From Bin5 sp965232575 (lineage in GTDB: Bacteria > Chloroflexota > Anaerolineae > Caldilineales > Caldilineaceae), in assembly GCA_965232575.1 (NCBI GenBank), contig CBDDPZ010000007.1:682001-746000 (forward strand): a stretch of 64,000 nt of DNA, written 5' to 3'. Shown in pieces: positions 53,359 through 61,838 of the stretch; position 1 is the stretch's first letter, and each line of letters begins with the position of its first letter. The translations under genes were made by a program, and so were the position numbers. A model generated the notes under the pieces. That model did not search any database and had not been told where the DNA came from. It saw only the letters and a program-made list of their open reading frames with translations.

Positions 53359-54341
53359 CTTTTCTCCATCCAAGATTGAAAGTCGCTCTGCCGCCAGGTA
53401 TACCTGGGCTGATAGCCCAACAAACTGGTCGCCTTTGCGTGCGACCAGAGAGAGGCATGGCCCTCCAGACGAGTCCTCAAGGGTAATTCCGGCACTGTTT
53501 CGTTCCCACTCTCTTCGCCCAACGAACTCCGTAAGCGGTCGATAAGCACGGGCGTCGACTCATTAGAGCAGGTGTCCTCACCGTTGATAAGAAACACTTC
53601 ATGGCTGACCGTGTCATTCTCCACAGCCAGGCGGAAGGCTTGCGCGGCATCGCGGGCATCGGTAAAGGCCCATAGTAATTTGCGCGGCGCTGGTGGACCC
53701 GGAGTCGGCCAATCGCCTTCGGCGTCCTCTATTGTCTTAAGATAGCGTTTGGACCACAGGTCTTCGACCGTGAACTGCTGCGCCCAGCCGGAGCGCACGG
53801 CCACTTCGGCGCTGGCGCGTTCGAGATACCAGTTGTTATTGATGCGCAGGCAGATGGTCTGAATGCCGAAGGCGTCGCTGTATCGCTTGCAGGTCAATTC
53901 GGCCAGCAGCTTGCTCAGGCCGTATTCATCCTGCGGTTCACAGGGATGCTCTTCGTCTATCGGTAGATATCGTGGAGGGAACTCCTGTTTCTGGAAGGAG
54001 AAGCCGGTGGCCGCGCCGGAAGAGGCAAACACGACCTTGCCGACACCGGCATTGACGGCCGCTTCAAGGACATTGACGGTGCCGATCACATTGACGTTTA
54101 GCAGTTGCGCCGGCGTCGCGCGGCCCGGGCCTGGTATGGCCGCGAGATGGATCAGGGCGTCGTTATCCTGGCAGGCATCGGCAAGCTGGGCTGGCTGCAT
54201 AATGTCGCCCTGGACGAAACCTGCCCCTTCGACCCGCGGAGCGGTACGGCTGAAGCTTTTCACGGAATGGCCGGCCTGGAGGAGCTCTCTCAGGACGTAT
54301 CCGCCGATCGTTCCGCTGCCACCGGTTACGAGGATTTTCAT
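53355..54341 (-). CDS. NAD-dependent epimerase/dehydratase family protein
   Basis: A 328-residue extended SDR. The cofactor loop is MKILVTGGSGTIGGYVL, then IHLAAIPGPG, FASSGAATG and the catalytic YGLSKLLAELTCKRY (YxxxK). The start at 54341 follows GAGAGG; an earlier in-frame ATG (54374) has no site and no conserved residues. Such enzymes epimerise or oxidise sugars or uronic acids; the substrate is unknown. Its stop overlaps the start of the amidohydrolase gene. Confidence 0.85.
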   Translation of the reverse strand: MKILVTGGSGTIGGYVLRELLQAGHSVKSFSRTAPRVEGAGFVQGDIMQPAQLADACQDNDALIHLAAIPGPGRATPAQLLNVNVIGTVNVLEAAVNAGVGKVVFASSGAATGFSFQKQEFPPRYLPIDEEHPCEPQDEYGLSKLLAELTCKRYSDAFGIQTICLRINNNWYLERASAEVAVRSGWAQQFTVEDLWSKRYLKTIEDAEGDWPTPGPPAPRKLLWAFTDARDAAQAFRLAVENDTVSHEVFLINGEDTCSNESTPVLIDRLRSSLGEESGNETVPELPLRTRLEGHASLWSHAKATSLLGYQPRYTWRQSDFQSWMEKR

Positions 54342-54453
54342 GTACGAAGACCTCTCAAGGGATTCACAGGTCACAGGACAAGAGCAGCCTGCCTATTGGC
54401 TTCGTTCCACCTCAATTTCGCAACAGGTCAACTTCAATCTTGGCCTCGGAAAA

Positions 54454-54482
54454 TTGACAGTCTTGAATCCGTCCTTTAGAAT
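54454..54482 (+). promoter_or_regulatory. Sigma70 promoter for the DGQHR/GIY-YIG island
   Basis: TTGACA at 54454-54459, exactly 17 bases, TAGAAT at 54477-54482; the start of transcription would be near 54489, about 43 bases before the ATG at 54532. Confidence 0.75.
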
Positions 54483-54531
54483 CTTGTTATTTCAAAAGGG
54501 ACCCATAGTACGAAGACAATAGGGGTTACAT

Positions 54532-55668
54532 ATGTCTATTTTTTCTCGTTCAGCAGTCGAAATAACTCAGGGCAACCTAACTCTTTATCTGACATTCGTT
54601 ACACCGAATGATTTATTCAGCAATAATTTCTACACGGTAGACAAGCTTGAACCCAGCACCCAAGAAGGCTTCCAACGTATTCTTGACGAGCGTCGAGCAA
54701 GCAGACTAACTAAGCATTTGACCGAAGCTCATGATCCAGGCTACGCGCATCTTCCTACCACGATTTTTTTGGCGACGGATAAGAACCTTGACTACGATGA
54801 AGATTCGAAAATCCTTACTTTCGACACGGAAAGGGTGGGTCCTTTCAGTATAGTTGACGGGCAGCATAGGATTGAAGGGTTGCGTCAGGCGATTGACAAG
54901 AAACCCGAAATGCGAAACTTTCAGCTGCCGGTGACCATCGCCTCAAGCCTAGACAATACACATCAAATGTACCATTTTTATATTGTAAACACGACTCAAG
55001 TTTCAGTGGATGCCTCAATGGTTCAGCAGATAACAAGGCGCTTTACTGAAATGGAGGGAGTTGAAGAATTACCATACATCCCTTTCTGGCTTCAAAGGCG
55101 AATAGCCGGTGGGCGGGACGCTAGTTCGTTGCAGATCGTTGAGTTTCTTAATGAGGACCCTGATTCTCCCCTATACGGACTGGTGCAAATGGCAAATGAC
55201 CCAGTCAGCCGAAACAAAATAAAGCAGTCTTCAATTGTCAATGTAATTTCAAAAGAAGTTTTTGTCGCATCCAACCCATTGTCTGTGCAGGAAACAAATC
55301 CGAATCGAGCTGCGAGAATTCTTCTCAATTATTTCCAAGCCATCGATGGATTGTTTGTAGACGGCCGGGACAGAAAAAAAACCGTTGTGTATAAGAGTAA
55401 CGGAATCTTCTTCTTTCTCGGAATCTCAAAGTGGGTCTTTAATGCGATTTATTCGAGTACCAAAGACTTTACAATAAAATCAATCACACAAATTATCGAG
55501 CGTGCCCTAGAGGAAATCGATGACGAATTCCGGCAAATTGGATCCCCTGATTGGTGGATGCAGGGTCATGGAGCAAGTAGGCTGAATAGGGCCAATGCCA
55601 AGCGATACATTGACGCGTTTCAGCATGCTCTCGCAGTTTCTCAGCGATCGGATGACATAAAGTATTGA
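54532..55668 (+). CDS. DGQHR-domain protein (DndB-like)
   Basis: A 378-residue protein. Asp109-Gly-Gln-His-Arg113, in FSIVDGQHRIEGLRQA, is the defining motif of the DGQHR family, which includes the DNA-sulfur-modification regulator DndB and proteins found near phage-defence genes. FYIVNTTQVSVDASM fits the conserved segment after the motif. There is no signal peptide or membrane segment. Codon use and base composition differ from the neighbours: 54541-54600 is 40% G+C and 55441-55500 is 30%, against 73% at 56461-56520. It has its own promoter and overlaps the nuclease gene. Its molecular role is not established. Confidence 0.85.
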   Translation: MSIFSRSAVEITQGNLTLYLTFVTPNDLFSNNFYTVDKLEPSTQEGFQRILDERRASRLTKHLTEAHDPGYAHLPTTIFLATDKNLDYDEDSKILTFDTERVGPFSIVDGQHRIEGLRQAIDKKPEMRNFQLPVTIASSLDNTHQMYHFYIVNTTQVSVDASMVQQITRRFTEMEGVEELPYIPFWLQRRIAGGRDASSLQIVEFLNEDPDSPLYGLVQMANDPVSRNKIKQSSIVNVISKEVFVASNPLSVQETNPNRAARILLNYFQAIDGLFVDGRDRKKTVVYKSNGIFFFLGISKWVFNAIYSSTKDFTIKSITQIIERALEEIDDEFRQIGSPDWWMQGHGASRLNRANAKRYIDAFQHALAVSQRSDDIKY

Positions 55669-55997
55669 AAATTGTCAGTTTGTATCCTAGGTTATTCAAT
55701 CGTGTGCCCTTTCGACTTTCCGAAGTTCATAGGGTGCCAGAAGAATCGGGATGTTATGCTTTGGCCAGCATATATGATGACGTGATATACGTCGGTCAGA
55801 GCGGAAACTTAAGCGTGCGCATGCAACAGCATCTTAACACACCGCGCATGACTCAGATCACGTCAGTGGGCCTAGCTGTATGGTTTTATTTCGAGAAAAT
55901 ACCTGTTGATAAAGCCGAGGAGATTGAATCTCAACTTATATTCAATTTCAAAGCCGTTGAGGGGCAACTTCCTCCCCTAAATCGAATGGGGCCTTGA
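55665..55997 (+). CDS. Small GIY-YIG family nuclease
   Basis: A 110-residue protein consisting of one GIY-YIG domain. GCYAL (29-33) is the GIY element and YVG (42-44) the YIG element, followed by Arg52 and His56 (VRMQQH) as catalytic candidates, a Glu in the EEIESQ helix (86-89) and Asn106. The domain cuts DNA by a single-metal mechanism in homing, UvrC-type and restriction enzymes. Translation starts at a TTG whose last two bases belong to the upstream stop (TTGA), so it depends on the DGQHR gene. No DNA-binding domain is fused, so a partner must supply specificity. Confidence 0.8.
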   Translation: MKIVSLYPRLFNRVPFRLSEVHRVPEESGCYALASIYDDVIYVGQSGNLSVRMQQHLNTPRMTQITSVGLAVWFYFEKIPVDKAEEIESQLIFNFKAVEGQLPPLNRMGP

Positions 55998-56421
55998 CTT
56001 CTGTCCAATGTTTGCCAAAATCGTCAGCACTCATGCAGATTTTTTTGTGTAGTCAGTCTCTGGCAATAAAGGTTTTCCCGTCCTTTCTTTCTCTTTTCCT
56101 CACCCTCGCGAATTCGATTCCTGCTTTGCCGGCATGTAGATCATGCGACTGGTCTTCCCCGGTAGCATTGAGTTTCTGAATTCATTTCTCAGTAGGAACC
56201 TCGCTCTTATCTCAATCCTCTCGCTCTGCGTTGCCTGTCTACTGAATCAGTTCCTCTTTTTGGCACGGCCATCATGGTAAGGCGCGTGCATTTCGTTAAA
56301 CTAATGTATTCAATGATCGACAGTGGTTAGCGCAAAACTGCACGTAGTATATACTTTAGCCAATCCACACACCACAATCCACTAAGACTCACAACCAGCC
56401 ACGCAACAAGAGGACCAAGAG
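55998..56421. other. AT-rich intergenic region after the island
   Basis: 424 bases without a convincing gene. It stays AT-rich up to about 56380, where the GC-rich chromosome-like sequence resumes. A TATACT at 56350-56355 could be a -10 box for the SDR gene, but no good -35 box pairs with it. No att-like direct repeat or tRNA was found. Confidence 0.5.
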
Positions 56422-57252
56422 ATGACCCAAACGCGGAAAATGGAGGGCAAGCGGGTACTCGTAACCGGCTCCGGCACCGGCATCGGCCGCGGCGTTGCCC
56501 TGGAATTCGCCCGCGAAGGCGCCGCCGTCGTCCTGCACTACGCTCACAGCGAGGCTGGCGCGGCAACCGCTGTTGACGAGATCCGGGGCGCTGGAGGCAA
56601 GGCCGAAGTCTTCCAGGCAGACCTGGCCGATATCGACGAGGTGAAAGGGTTGGCCGAGAAAGCGATCGATTTCCTGGGCGGGCTTGACGTACTCGTAAAC
56701 AACGCCGGCATCACCATGAACAGGCCGTTTCTCGACGTGACCCCCGATCAGTTCGACACGCTCTACAACGTGAATATCCGCGGCATGTACTTTCTCACCC
56801 AGGCCACCGTCCCCACCATGATCGAGCAGGGGGGCGGCGCCGTCATCAACCTGACCTCGGTTCATGCTTTTGCCGGGATGACCGAGCACACGATTTACGC
56901 CGGCACTAAGGCCGCCATCGTCGGCTTCACGCGTGTCCTCGCTCTCGAGCTGGCGACGAGGGGCGTGCGCGTCAACGCCATTGCGCCCGGCTGGATTCTG
57001 GTCGAGAATCATCTCAAAGTGCTGGGCGAATTCGATCAGCAGGAAGCCGGCTCCACGATTCCGGCCGGTGTAATCGGCGCGCCCCACGACATTGGCAAAC
57101 TCGCCCTCTTTCTCGCGTCCGACGAGAGCCGTTACATTGTCGGCCAGACGCTCGTAATCGATGGCGGCATGCTGGCGATCATGCCCCTCTCGGGCGATTT
57201 TCGCGACCCGCGTCAGGAACAGTGGGGGCAGGGATACGTAGCCGGCCTCTGA
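56422..57252 (+). CDS. SDR-family oxidoreductase (FabG-like)
   Basis: A 276-residue short-chain dehydrogenase. TGSGTGIGRGVA is the cofactor loop, NNAGI the stabilising strand, and catalytic Ser146 and Tyr159/Lys163 (YAGTK) are intact; LVIDGG marks the C-terminus. It resembles glucose or 3-ketoacyl-type reductases; the C-terminal tail (SGDFRDPRQEQWG) is unusual. The next gene starts 34 bases later. Confidence 0.87.
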   Translation: MTQTRKMEGKRVLVTGSGTGIGRGVALEFAREGAAVVLHYAHSEAGAATAVDEIRGAGGKAEVFQADLADIDEVKGLAEKAIDFLGGLDVLVNNAGITMNRPFLDVTPDQFDTLYNVNIRGMYFLTQATVPTMIEQGGGAVINLTSVHAFAGMTEHTIYAGTKAAIVGFTRVLALELATRGVRVNAIAPGWILVENHLKVLGEFDQQEAGSTIPAGVIGAPHDIGKLALFLASDESRYIVGQTLVIDGGMLAIMPLSGDFRDPRQEQWGQGYVAGL

Positions 57253-57286
57253 GTGTTGGCGGCCGTGAACCAAAGGACAAGGTCAC

Positions 57287-58534
57287 ATGCTATTCAATCG
57301 CACTCGCGCCACAAAATTTATGCGGGAATACGAGCTGGATGTCCTGGTCGCGTCGTCTCCGGTCAACATAACCTATTTCACCGACTATTTCTGTTGGATC
57401 GATCCGCTGTTCAAGGAATACATGATGGTCCCCGGGGCCTCCGCCAACCTGGCCCAAGCCTACGCCGTCTTCCCGCTGGAGGGCGATCCTGCCCTGGTCG
57501 TCAATCCGCTCTTTGCCGTCAACGCCGAGGAGTTGTGGGTGAAGGACCTGCACATCTTCGGCAGCGCCGGCCTCGACGACGCCTTGCAGGCGGGCGAACT
57601 GCCGCAGCCGCTGCTCCGTCTCCAGGACCTGCTCCATGCCCAACATGGCAACGCTACCGCGACCGACGCACTGCTGAGCATTCTGAACCAACGCGGGCTG
57701 ACCGGCGCGCGCATCGGCCTAGAGACGGAGAGTTTGCCGCCGGAGACATATGAACTCATAAAGCAGGCGTTGCCCCGAGCATCGCTCAAGAACTGTGCCG
57801 ACTTGATCCGAATGATTCGCATGGTGAAGAGCGAAGAAGAGATCCAACGACTGACCCGTTCAGCAGAAATCAACGAACAGGCGGCGATGGACTCGCTGGC
57901 CTTGGCCCGCCCCGGCCTATCCGTTTCAGAGATGGCGGCGCACTACCGGGCTAAAGCGGCGGAACTGGGCGCCGATTTCGATCACTTTGCCTTTGGCGTG
58001 CGCGGCCTGGGCATGACGACCGAAACCAACTACCAGTTGACGGCAGATGACGTTCTCTACGTCGACTTCGGCTGCATCTACCGGTACTGTTTTTCCGACA
58101 GCGGCACGACCCTTGCGCTGCAAGAACCGCCGGCGGAATTGGGTGTGCGCCATGCCGCGTTGCGCGCCTGTATGGACGCCGGCGAGGCGGCGCTCCAGCC
58201 GGGGGTAAAGGCCTCAACGGTTGCGTCTGCCATGGTCCAGACACTGCACGACCGCGGCATCACCGCCTCCTTCCCGCACGGGCACGGCGTAGGCCTGGAG
58301 GTGCGCGACTATCCGATACTCGTCCCCGACAACGGGCTTCGCATCAAGGATGATTGTGTGGACCTTCCATCCGACCTCACTCTGGAGGCGGACATGGTCC
58401 TCAATTTGGAGGCCCCGCTCTTCATGCCAGGCGTCGGCTCATTACACATTGAGCAGTCGTATGTAGTGACCCCGCAGGGGAGCCGGCCCCTCGTTGACCA
58501 GCAGAGGAGGCGGCCCGTGGTCATCGGTCAGTGA
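57287..58534 (+). CDS. M24 family metallopeptidase (Xaa-Pro peptidase/creatinase-like)
   Basis: A 415-residue pita-bread enzyme. Residues 1-160 form the creatinase-type N-terminal domain. The catalytic domain carries the metal ligands in order: Asp in DVLYVDFGC, Asp in CFSDSGTT, His in HGHGVGLEVRD, Glu in LNLEAPLF and Glu in HIEQSYVVT. Members remove N-terminal residues before proline or hydrolyse creatine; the exact substrate is unknown. It follows an SDR gene in a probable two-gene unit. Confidence 0.87.
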   Translation: MLFNRTRATKFMREYELDVLVASSPVNITYFTDYFCWIDPLFKEYMMVPGASANLAQAYAVFPLEGDPALVVNPLFAVNAEELWVKDLHIFGSAGLDDALQAGELPQPLLRLQDLLHAQHGNATATDALLSILNQRGLTGARIGLETESLPPETYELIKQALPRASLKNCADLIRMIRMVKSEEEIQRLTRSAEINEQAAMDSLALARPGLSVSEMAAHYRAKAAELGADFDHFAFGVRGLGMTTETNYQLTADDVLYVDFGCIYRYCFSDSGTTLALQEPPAELGVRHAALRACMDAGEAALQPGVKASTVASAMVQTLHDRGITASFPHGHGVGLEVRDYPILVPDNGLRIKDDCVDLPSDLTLEADMVLNLEAPLFMPGVGSLHIEQSYVVTPQGSRPLVDQQRRRPVVIGQ

Positions 58535-58586
58535 ACTGGGGCCGCCAACCACACCAGCCGCGACCGCTTGTAACCGGTGATTCGCT

Positions 58587-61367
58587 ATGATGGGATTGGC
58601 GCTGCGGCGCAATCTGAGCAAGTGGCAACCCATGTCCTTTGTGGTTGTCGGCTTGTTGATTACAGTTGCGCTGATCGCGGCGGTTCCGCTCTTCACGAAC
58701 GCCGCACTGGACAGATTCCTGCGCAGCGAACTCGCCGCGCAGGATGCCGAACTCCCTCTTTCCAGCCTGCTCCTTGTGCATCGCGTGCCCCTTTTGAGCT
58801 CGACCCCGCTCGAACAGTACAGGCGGGCCGATGACTTTATGCGTCAACGCGCAACGGAGCTTCCGGGCCTGCCGCTCACCCGCATGACCCGCTACGGCTC
58901 GACGCGCGTCCTCAAATTTCTGGCCTCCGCCGACAAAGAGCTGCCCGAAGACCTGCGCCAGTACCAGTCGGCCGGGTTGGCCTTTCTGACCGGCCTCGAA
59001 CAACATGTGGAGATCGTGTTGGGAGAGTCCTTGGGGCAGGTGGACCCAGGCGCAGCCGGAGACGTCATCCCGGCCTGGGTCAGCGAACGGTTCTATTACG
59101 ACCACGATGTTCAAGTCGGCGACCGCGTTCTCTTCGGCCTCGACGACCCTGATGTAGTTGCTCCTGTCGAAGTACTGGTCAAGGGCGTCTGGCGTCCGGC
59201 CGACGCAGACCGCGGCTTCTGGTTCGAAGAGCCGGAGGCATTTGCGTTTTACTTCATTGTTTCCGAGGCGGACTTCATGGGCCGAGTGGCGCCGACCTTG
59301 GGGGACCAGGTCCGGAAATACGCCTGGTTTCTGCTTTTTGACGGTGCCGATATCAAGGTAGACAAAGTGGCGCCTATGCTGGCGGCGATAACGCGCATAC
59401 AGGCCAGAACTTCCGGCATCCTGTCCCACGTCCACCTCACCGCGCCCGCCTACGAACTGCTGCAAAAGTACGCCGACCGGGCAGCCGCGTTACGGACCTT
59501 TCTGCTGCTGCTGAGCCTGCCCGTGCTGCTTGCACTCTTGCTCTATACGTTCATCTCATCCGATATCATGGTGGCTTCGGACGAGAGCGAGATCGTCACA
59601 CTCAAGAGCCGCGGCGCGTCCAGCCTGCAGATCGTGGGTCTCTATCTGCTGGAAATGCTCGCGATCGGCGCGCTGTGTCTGACCGCGGGGCTGCTGGCGG
59701 CCGGCGGAGTCACCCAGGGAATGGGGCAGGTCTACCGTTTTCTGACCTTCGCGGCCAGACCGCTCCTGGACCTCTCTTTTTCCGCCCAGGTAGCCGTGTA
59801 CGCCGGCGTTGCGACTGTTTTGGGCATCGGCGCGACACTGCTTTCGGCCGCCGGCGCGGCCAGACGAACGGTCGTTACCCACCAGCGCAAGACCGCGCGC
59901 GAGGAATTTCTCAGTCGCGCCAGGCGGAGCGCTTGGCTCCCCTTCGAACTCCTGTTCCTTGCCGGTGTCATCTACGCCTACTGGCGGTTGCGGCAACAGG
60001 AACAGGCCCTCCAGGTCACGCAAGGCACGTTTGTGGATCCGCTACTCCTGCTGGCGCCAACTGTATTTGTTGCCGCAGTGGCGTTGGTCTCCCTGCGAGG
60101 GCTTCCGGCCATAACCGGCCTGCTAGGGCGGGCGGCGAATCGTTTCCTCAGTGTGCCGTTGTGGCTGGCCATAACGCAGATCTCCCGGCGCTCCGGCAGC
60201 AATCGCGCGCTTCTTTTTCTCTTGATCTTTACTATTGCCCTCGGGCTCTTCAGCGCGACCTTCGCCAGCACGCTTGACACCCACTACACCGACGTCGTCC
60301 GCTACTCCGTCGGCTCCGATCTGGCCATTCAGGTGCAGTGGGAGCAGTTGGGAGGAACTTCCGAGCAACGCTGGCGTTACCCCCCTTTCGCGGTCGTACA
60401 GTCGATCCCCGGCGTGGAGGCAGCGACCCGCGTGCTGCGGCTGCCGGTTTTCGTTGATGGCCTTGAAGGCAATGTGAACGCTACCGTGCTGGGGATCGAC
60501 CGCGCGGAGTTCAGCTGGGCCGGCTGGTGGCGAAATGACTTTTCCCAGGAATCTCTGGGTGCCCTGACCAACAGACTGGCGCTCAATTCCATGGGCGTTC
60601 TCGTCAGCCGCAGCTTTATCGAGGAGACCGGCTTGCAGGTGGGAAATGACCTATTCGTCTTCGTCGAGGGCATCAGCCGGCCCATCAATTTCACAATTAC
60701 CGGCGTCCTCAACTATTTCCCAACACTGTACCCGGAGGATGGGCACTTCTTTGTTGGCAATCTGGAGCATATCTATCGCACCATCGGCAACCGGCCTTAC
60801 AATATCTGGATGCGGCTGGACGGCGCCGTAGAGCCGGCGGCCATCCTGGAAACACTGCGCGCCCGCGGCTTCATCATCACTGCCGCGACCGATAGCCGCT
60901 GGGAGACCGCCGTCTGGCGCACCGACCCGCAGCGCAGCGCACTGTTTGGCATACTGTCGCTGGGTTTCGTTGTCGCAACGGTCATCTCCGGGCTGGCGTT
61001 TCTGCTGCACGCGTTATTTGCATTGCGGCAGCGCATTTTGCAGTTCGGCCTTCTGAGGGCAATAGGGCTTTCGACAGTTCAAATTACCGCCGTCGTCGTC
61101 TTCGAAAAACTGTTCCTCGTGATGCTGGCCGCTGTAGGTGGTACACTGATCGGCGCGCTGACCGCTGCGCTCTTCGTACCCCTGCTTCAGATTGGAACGG
61201 CTGTACACGGATCGACGCCGCCGTTTGTGGTTGCCCCGGCCTGGGGACAGGCTGTGAAGATCTATCTCGCTTTTGCCGTAATGGTGATTGTCACACTGGC
61301 AATTGTGATTGGGCAGTTGCGCCAACTGCGCATCTATGAGGCGATCAAGTTAGGCGGATTGGAATAA
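58587..61367 (+). CDS. FtsX-like permease family protein (MacB-type, no ATPase nearby)
   Basis: A 926-residue membrane protein. One N-terminal membrane segment (about 17-38), a long extracytoplasmic domain, and a four-segment block near 305-460 are repeated in the second half: another segment near 540-560, a second extracytoplasmic domain, and a C-terminal block near 800-915 (LGFVVATVISGLAFLLHALF, LMLAAVGGTLIGALTAALF, AFAVMVIVTLAIVIGQL). This duplicated FtsX layout belongs to ABC-type exporters or lipoprotein movers. No ATPase gene adjoins, so its partner is elsewhere. The ribosome site is weak. Confidence 0.75.
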   Translation: MMGLALRRNLSKWQPMSFVVVGLLITVALIAAVPLFTNAALDRFLRSELAAQDAELPLSSLLLVHRVPLLSSTPLEQYRRADDFMRQRATELPGLPLTRMTRYGSTRVLKFLASADKELPEDLRQYQSAGLAFLTGLEQHVEIVLGESLGQVDPGAAGDVIPAWVSERFYYDHDVQVGDRVLFGLDDPDVVAPVEVLVKGVWRPADADRGFWFEEPEAFAFYFIVSEADFMGRVAPTLGDQVRKYAWFLLFDGADIKVDKVAPMLAAITRIQARTSGILSHVHLTAPAYELLQKYADRAAALRTFLLLLSLPVLLALLLYTFISSDIMVASDESEIVTLKSRGASSLQIVGLYLLEMLAIGALCLTAGLLAAGGVTQGMGQVYRFLTFAARPLLDLSFSAQVAVYAGVATVLGIGATLLSAAGAARRTVVTHQRKTAREEFLSRARRSAWLPFELLFLAGVIYAYWRLRQQEQALQVTQGTFVDPLLLLAPTVFVAAVALVSLRGLPAITGLLGRAANRFLSVPLWLAITQISRRSGSNRALLFLLIFTIALGLFSATFASTLDTHYTDVVRYSVGSDLAIQVQWEQLGGTSEQRWRYPPFAVVQSIPGVEAATRVLRLPVFVDGLEGNVNATVLGIDRAEFSWAGWWRNDFSQESLGALTNRLALNSMGVLVSRSFIEETGLQVGNDLFVFVEGISRPINFTITGVLNYFPTLYPEDGHFFVGNLEHIYRTIGNRPYNIWMRLDGAVEPAAILETLRARGFIITAATDSRWETAVWRTDPQRSALFGILSLGFVVATVISGLAFLLHALFALRQRILQFGLLRAIGLSTVQITAVVVFEKLFLVMLAAVGGTLIGALTAALFVPLLQIGTAVHGSTPPFVVAPAWGQAVKIYLAFAVMVIVTLAIVIGQLRQLRIYEAIKLGGLE

Positions 61368-61838
61368 GGATAGCCGCGGTCCGAGGCTGGCCATCAGCAG
61401 CAATTTTCTGGGAGCAGGCGTGCGTCGCGGTCCTGAGAGAGCCGCGTCCACCTGCTCTGCGAACTTGGCCCCAATATGTATCGGATGCTGAGAGACTTGA
61501 ATTTTTGACACAGGCAAAAAAATAAAGCATACTGCGTGCCGTGGACTGGAAACAGCCCGCATCCCCCTTTGGTATGCTCTCGGCATTGCAACCAGCGGGA
61601 AGTTTCATTTTCTCCATATCAATTCCATGCGCCTGATGCGCTCCACAGACGACACCGGTGTCCTGAAGAAGGGGGTGGTGGCCCGCGCAACGAATAGAAC
61701 AATCACGCCTGATCAGAAAGGTGTAAGTCGAACTGTCTCGTTTTGGTAGCGAAGCAGCTGATGTCCAAAGTGAAACAGCCCGATCGGCCCACAAATCTTC
61801 TCGTTACCTTCCCTAATCACAAGGAGACTCAATCCACT
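61368..61838. other. Intergenic region with promoter for the last sugar ABC operon
   Basis: 471 bases without a convincing gene. It contains the promoter at 61505-61533. Short open frames here lack ribosome sites and conserved content. Confidence 0.6.
61505..61533 (+). promoter_or_regulatory. Candidate sigma70 promoter for the sugar ABC operon at the right end
   Basis: TTGACA at 61505-61510, 17-base spacer with an A-rich run, CATACT at 61528-61533; about 300 bases before the start codon. Confidence 0.55.

Noticed and set aside
56389..57273. Antisense open frame opposite the FabG-like SDR
   Set aside because: The SDR on the plus strand is complete; the reverse frame is an artefact of GC-rich third positions.
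58521..59465. Antisense open frame opposite the FtsX-like gene
   Set aside because: It lies within a recognisable membrane protein gene and has no conserved motifs.
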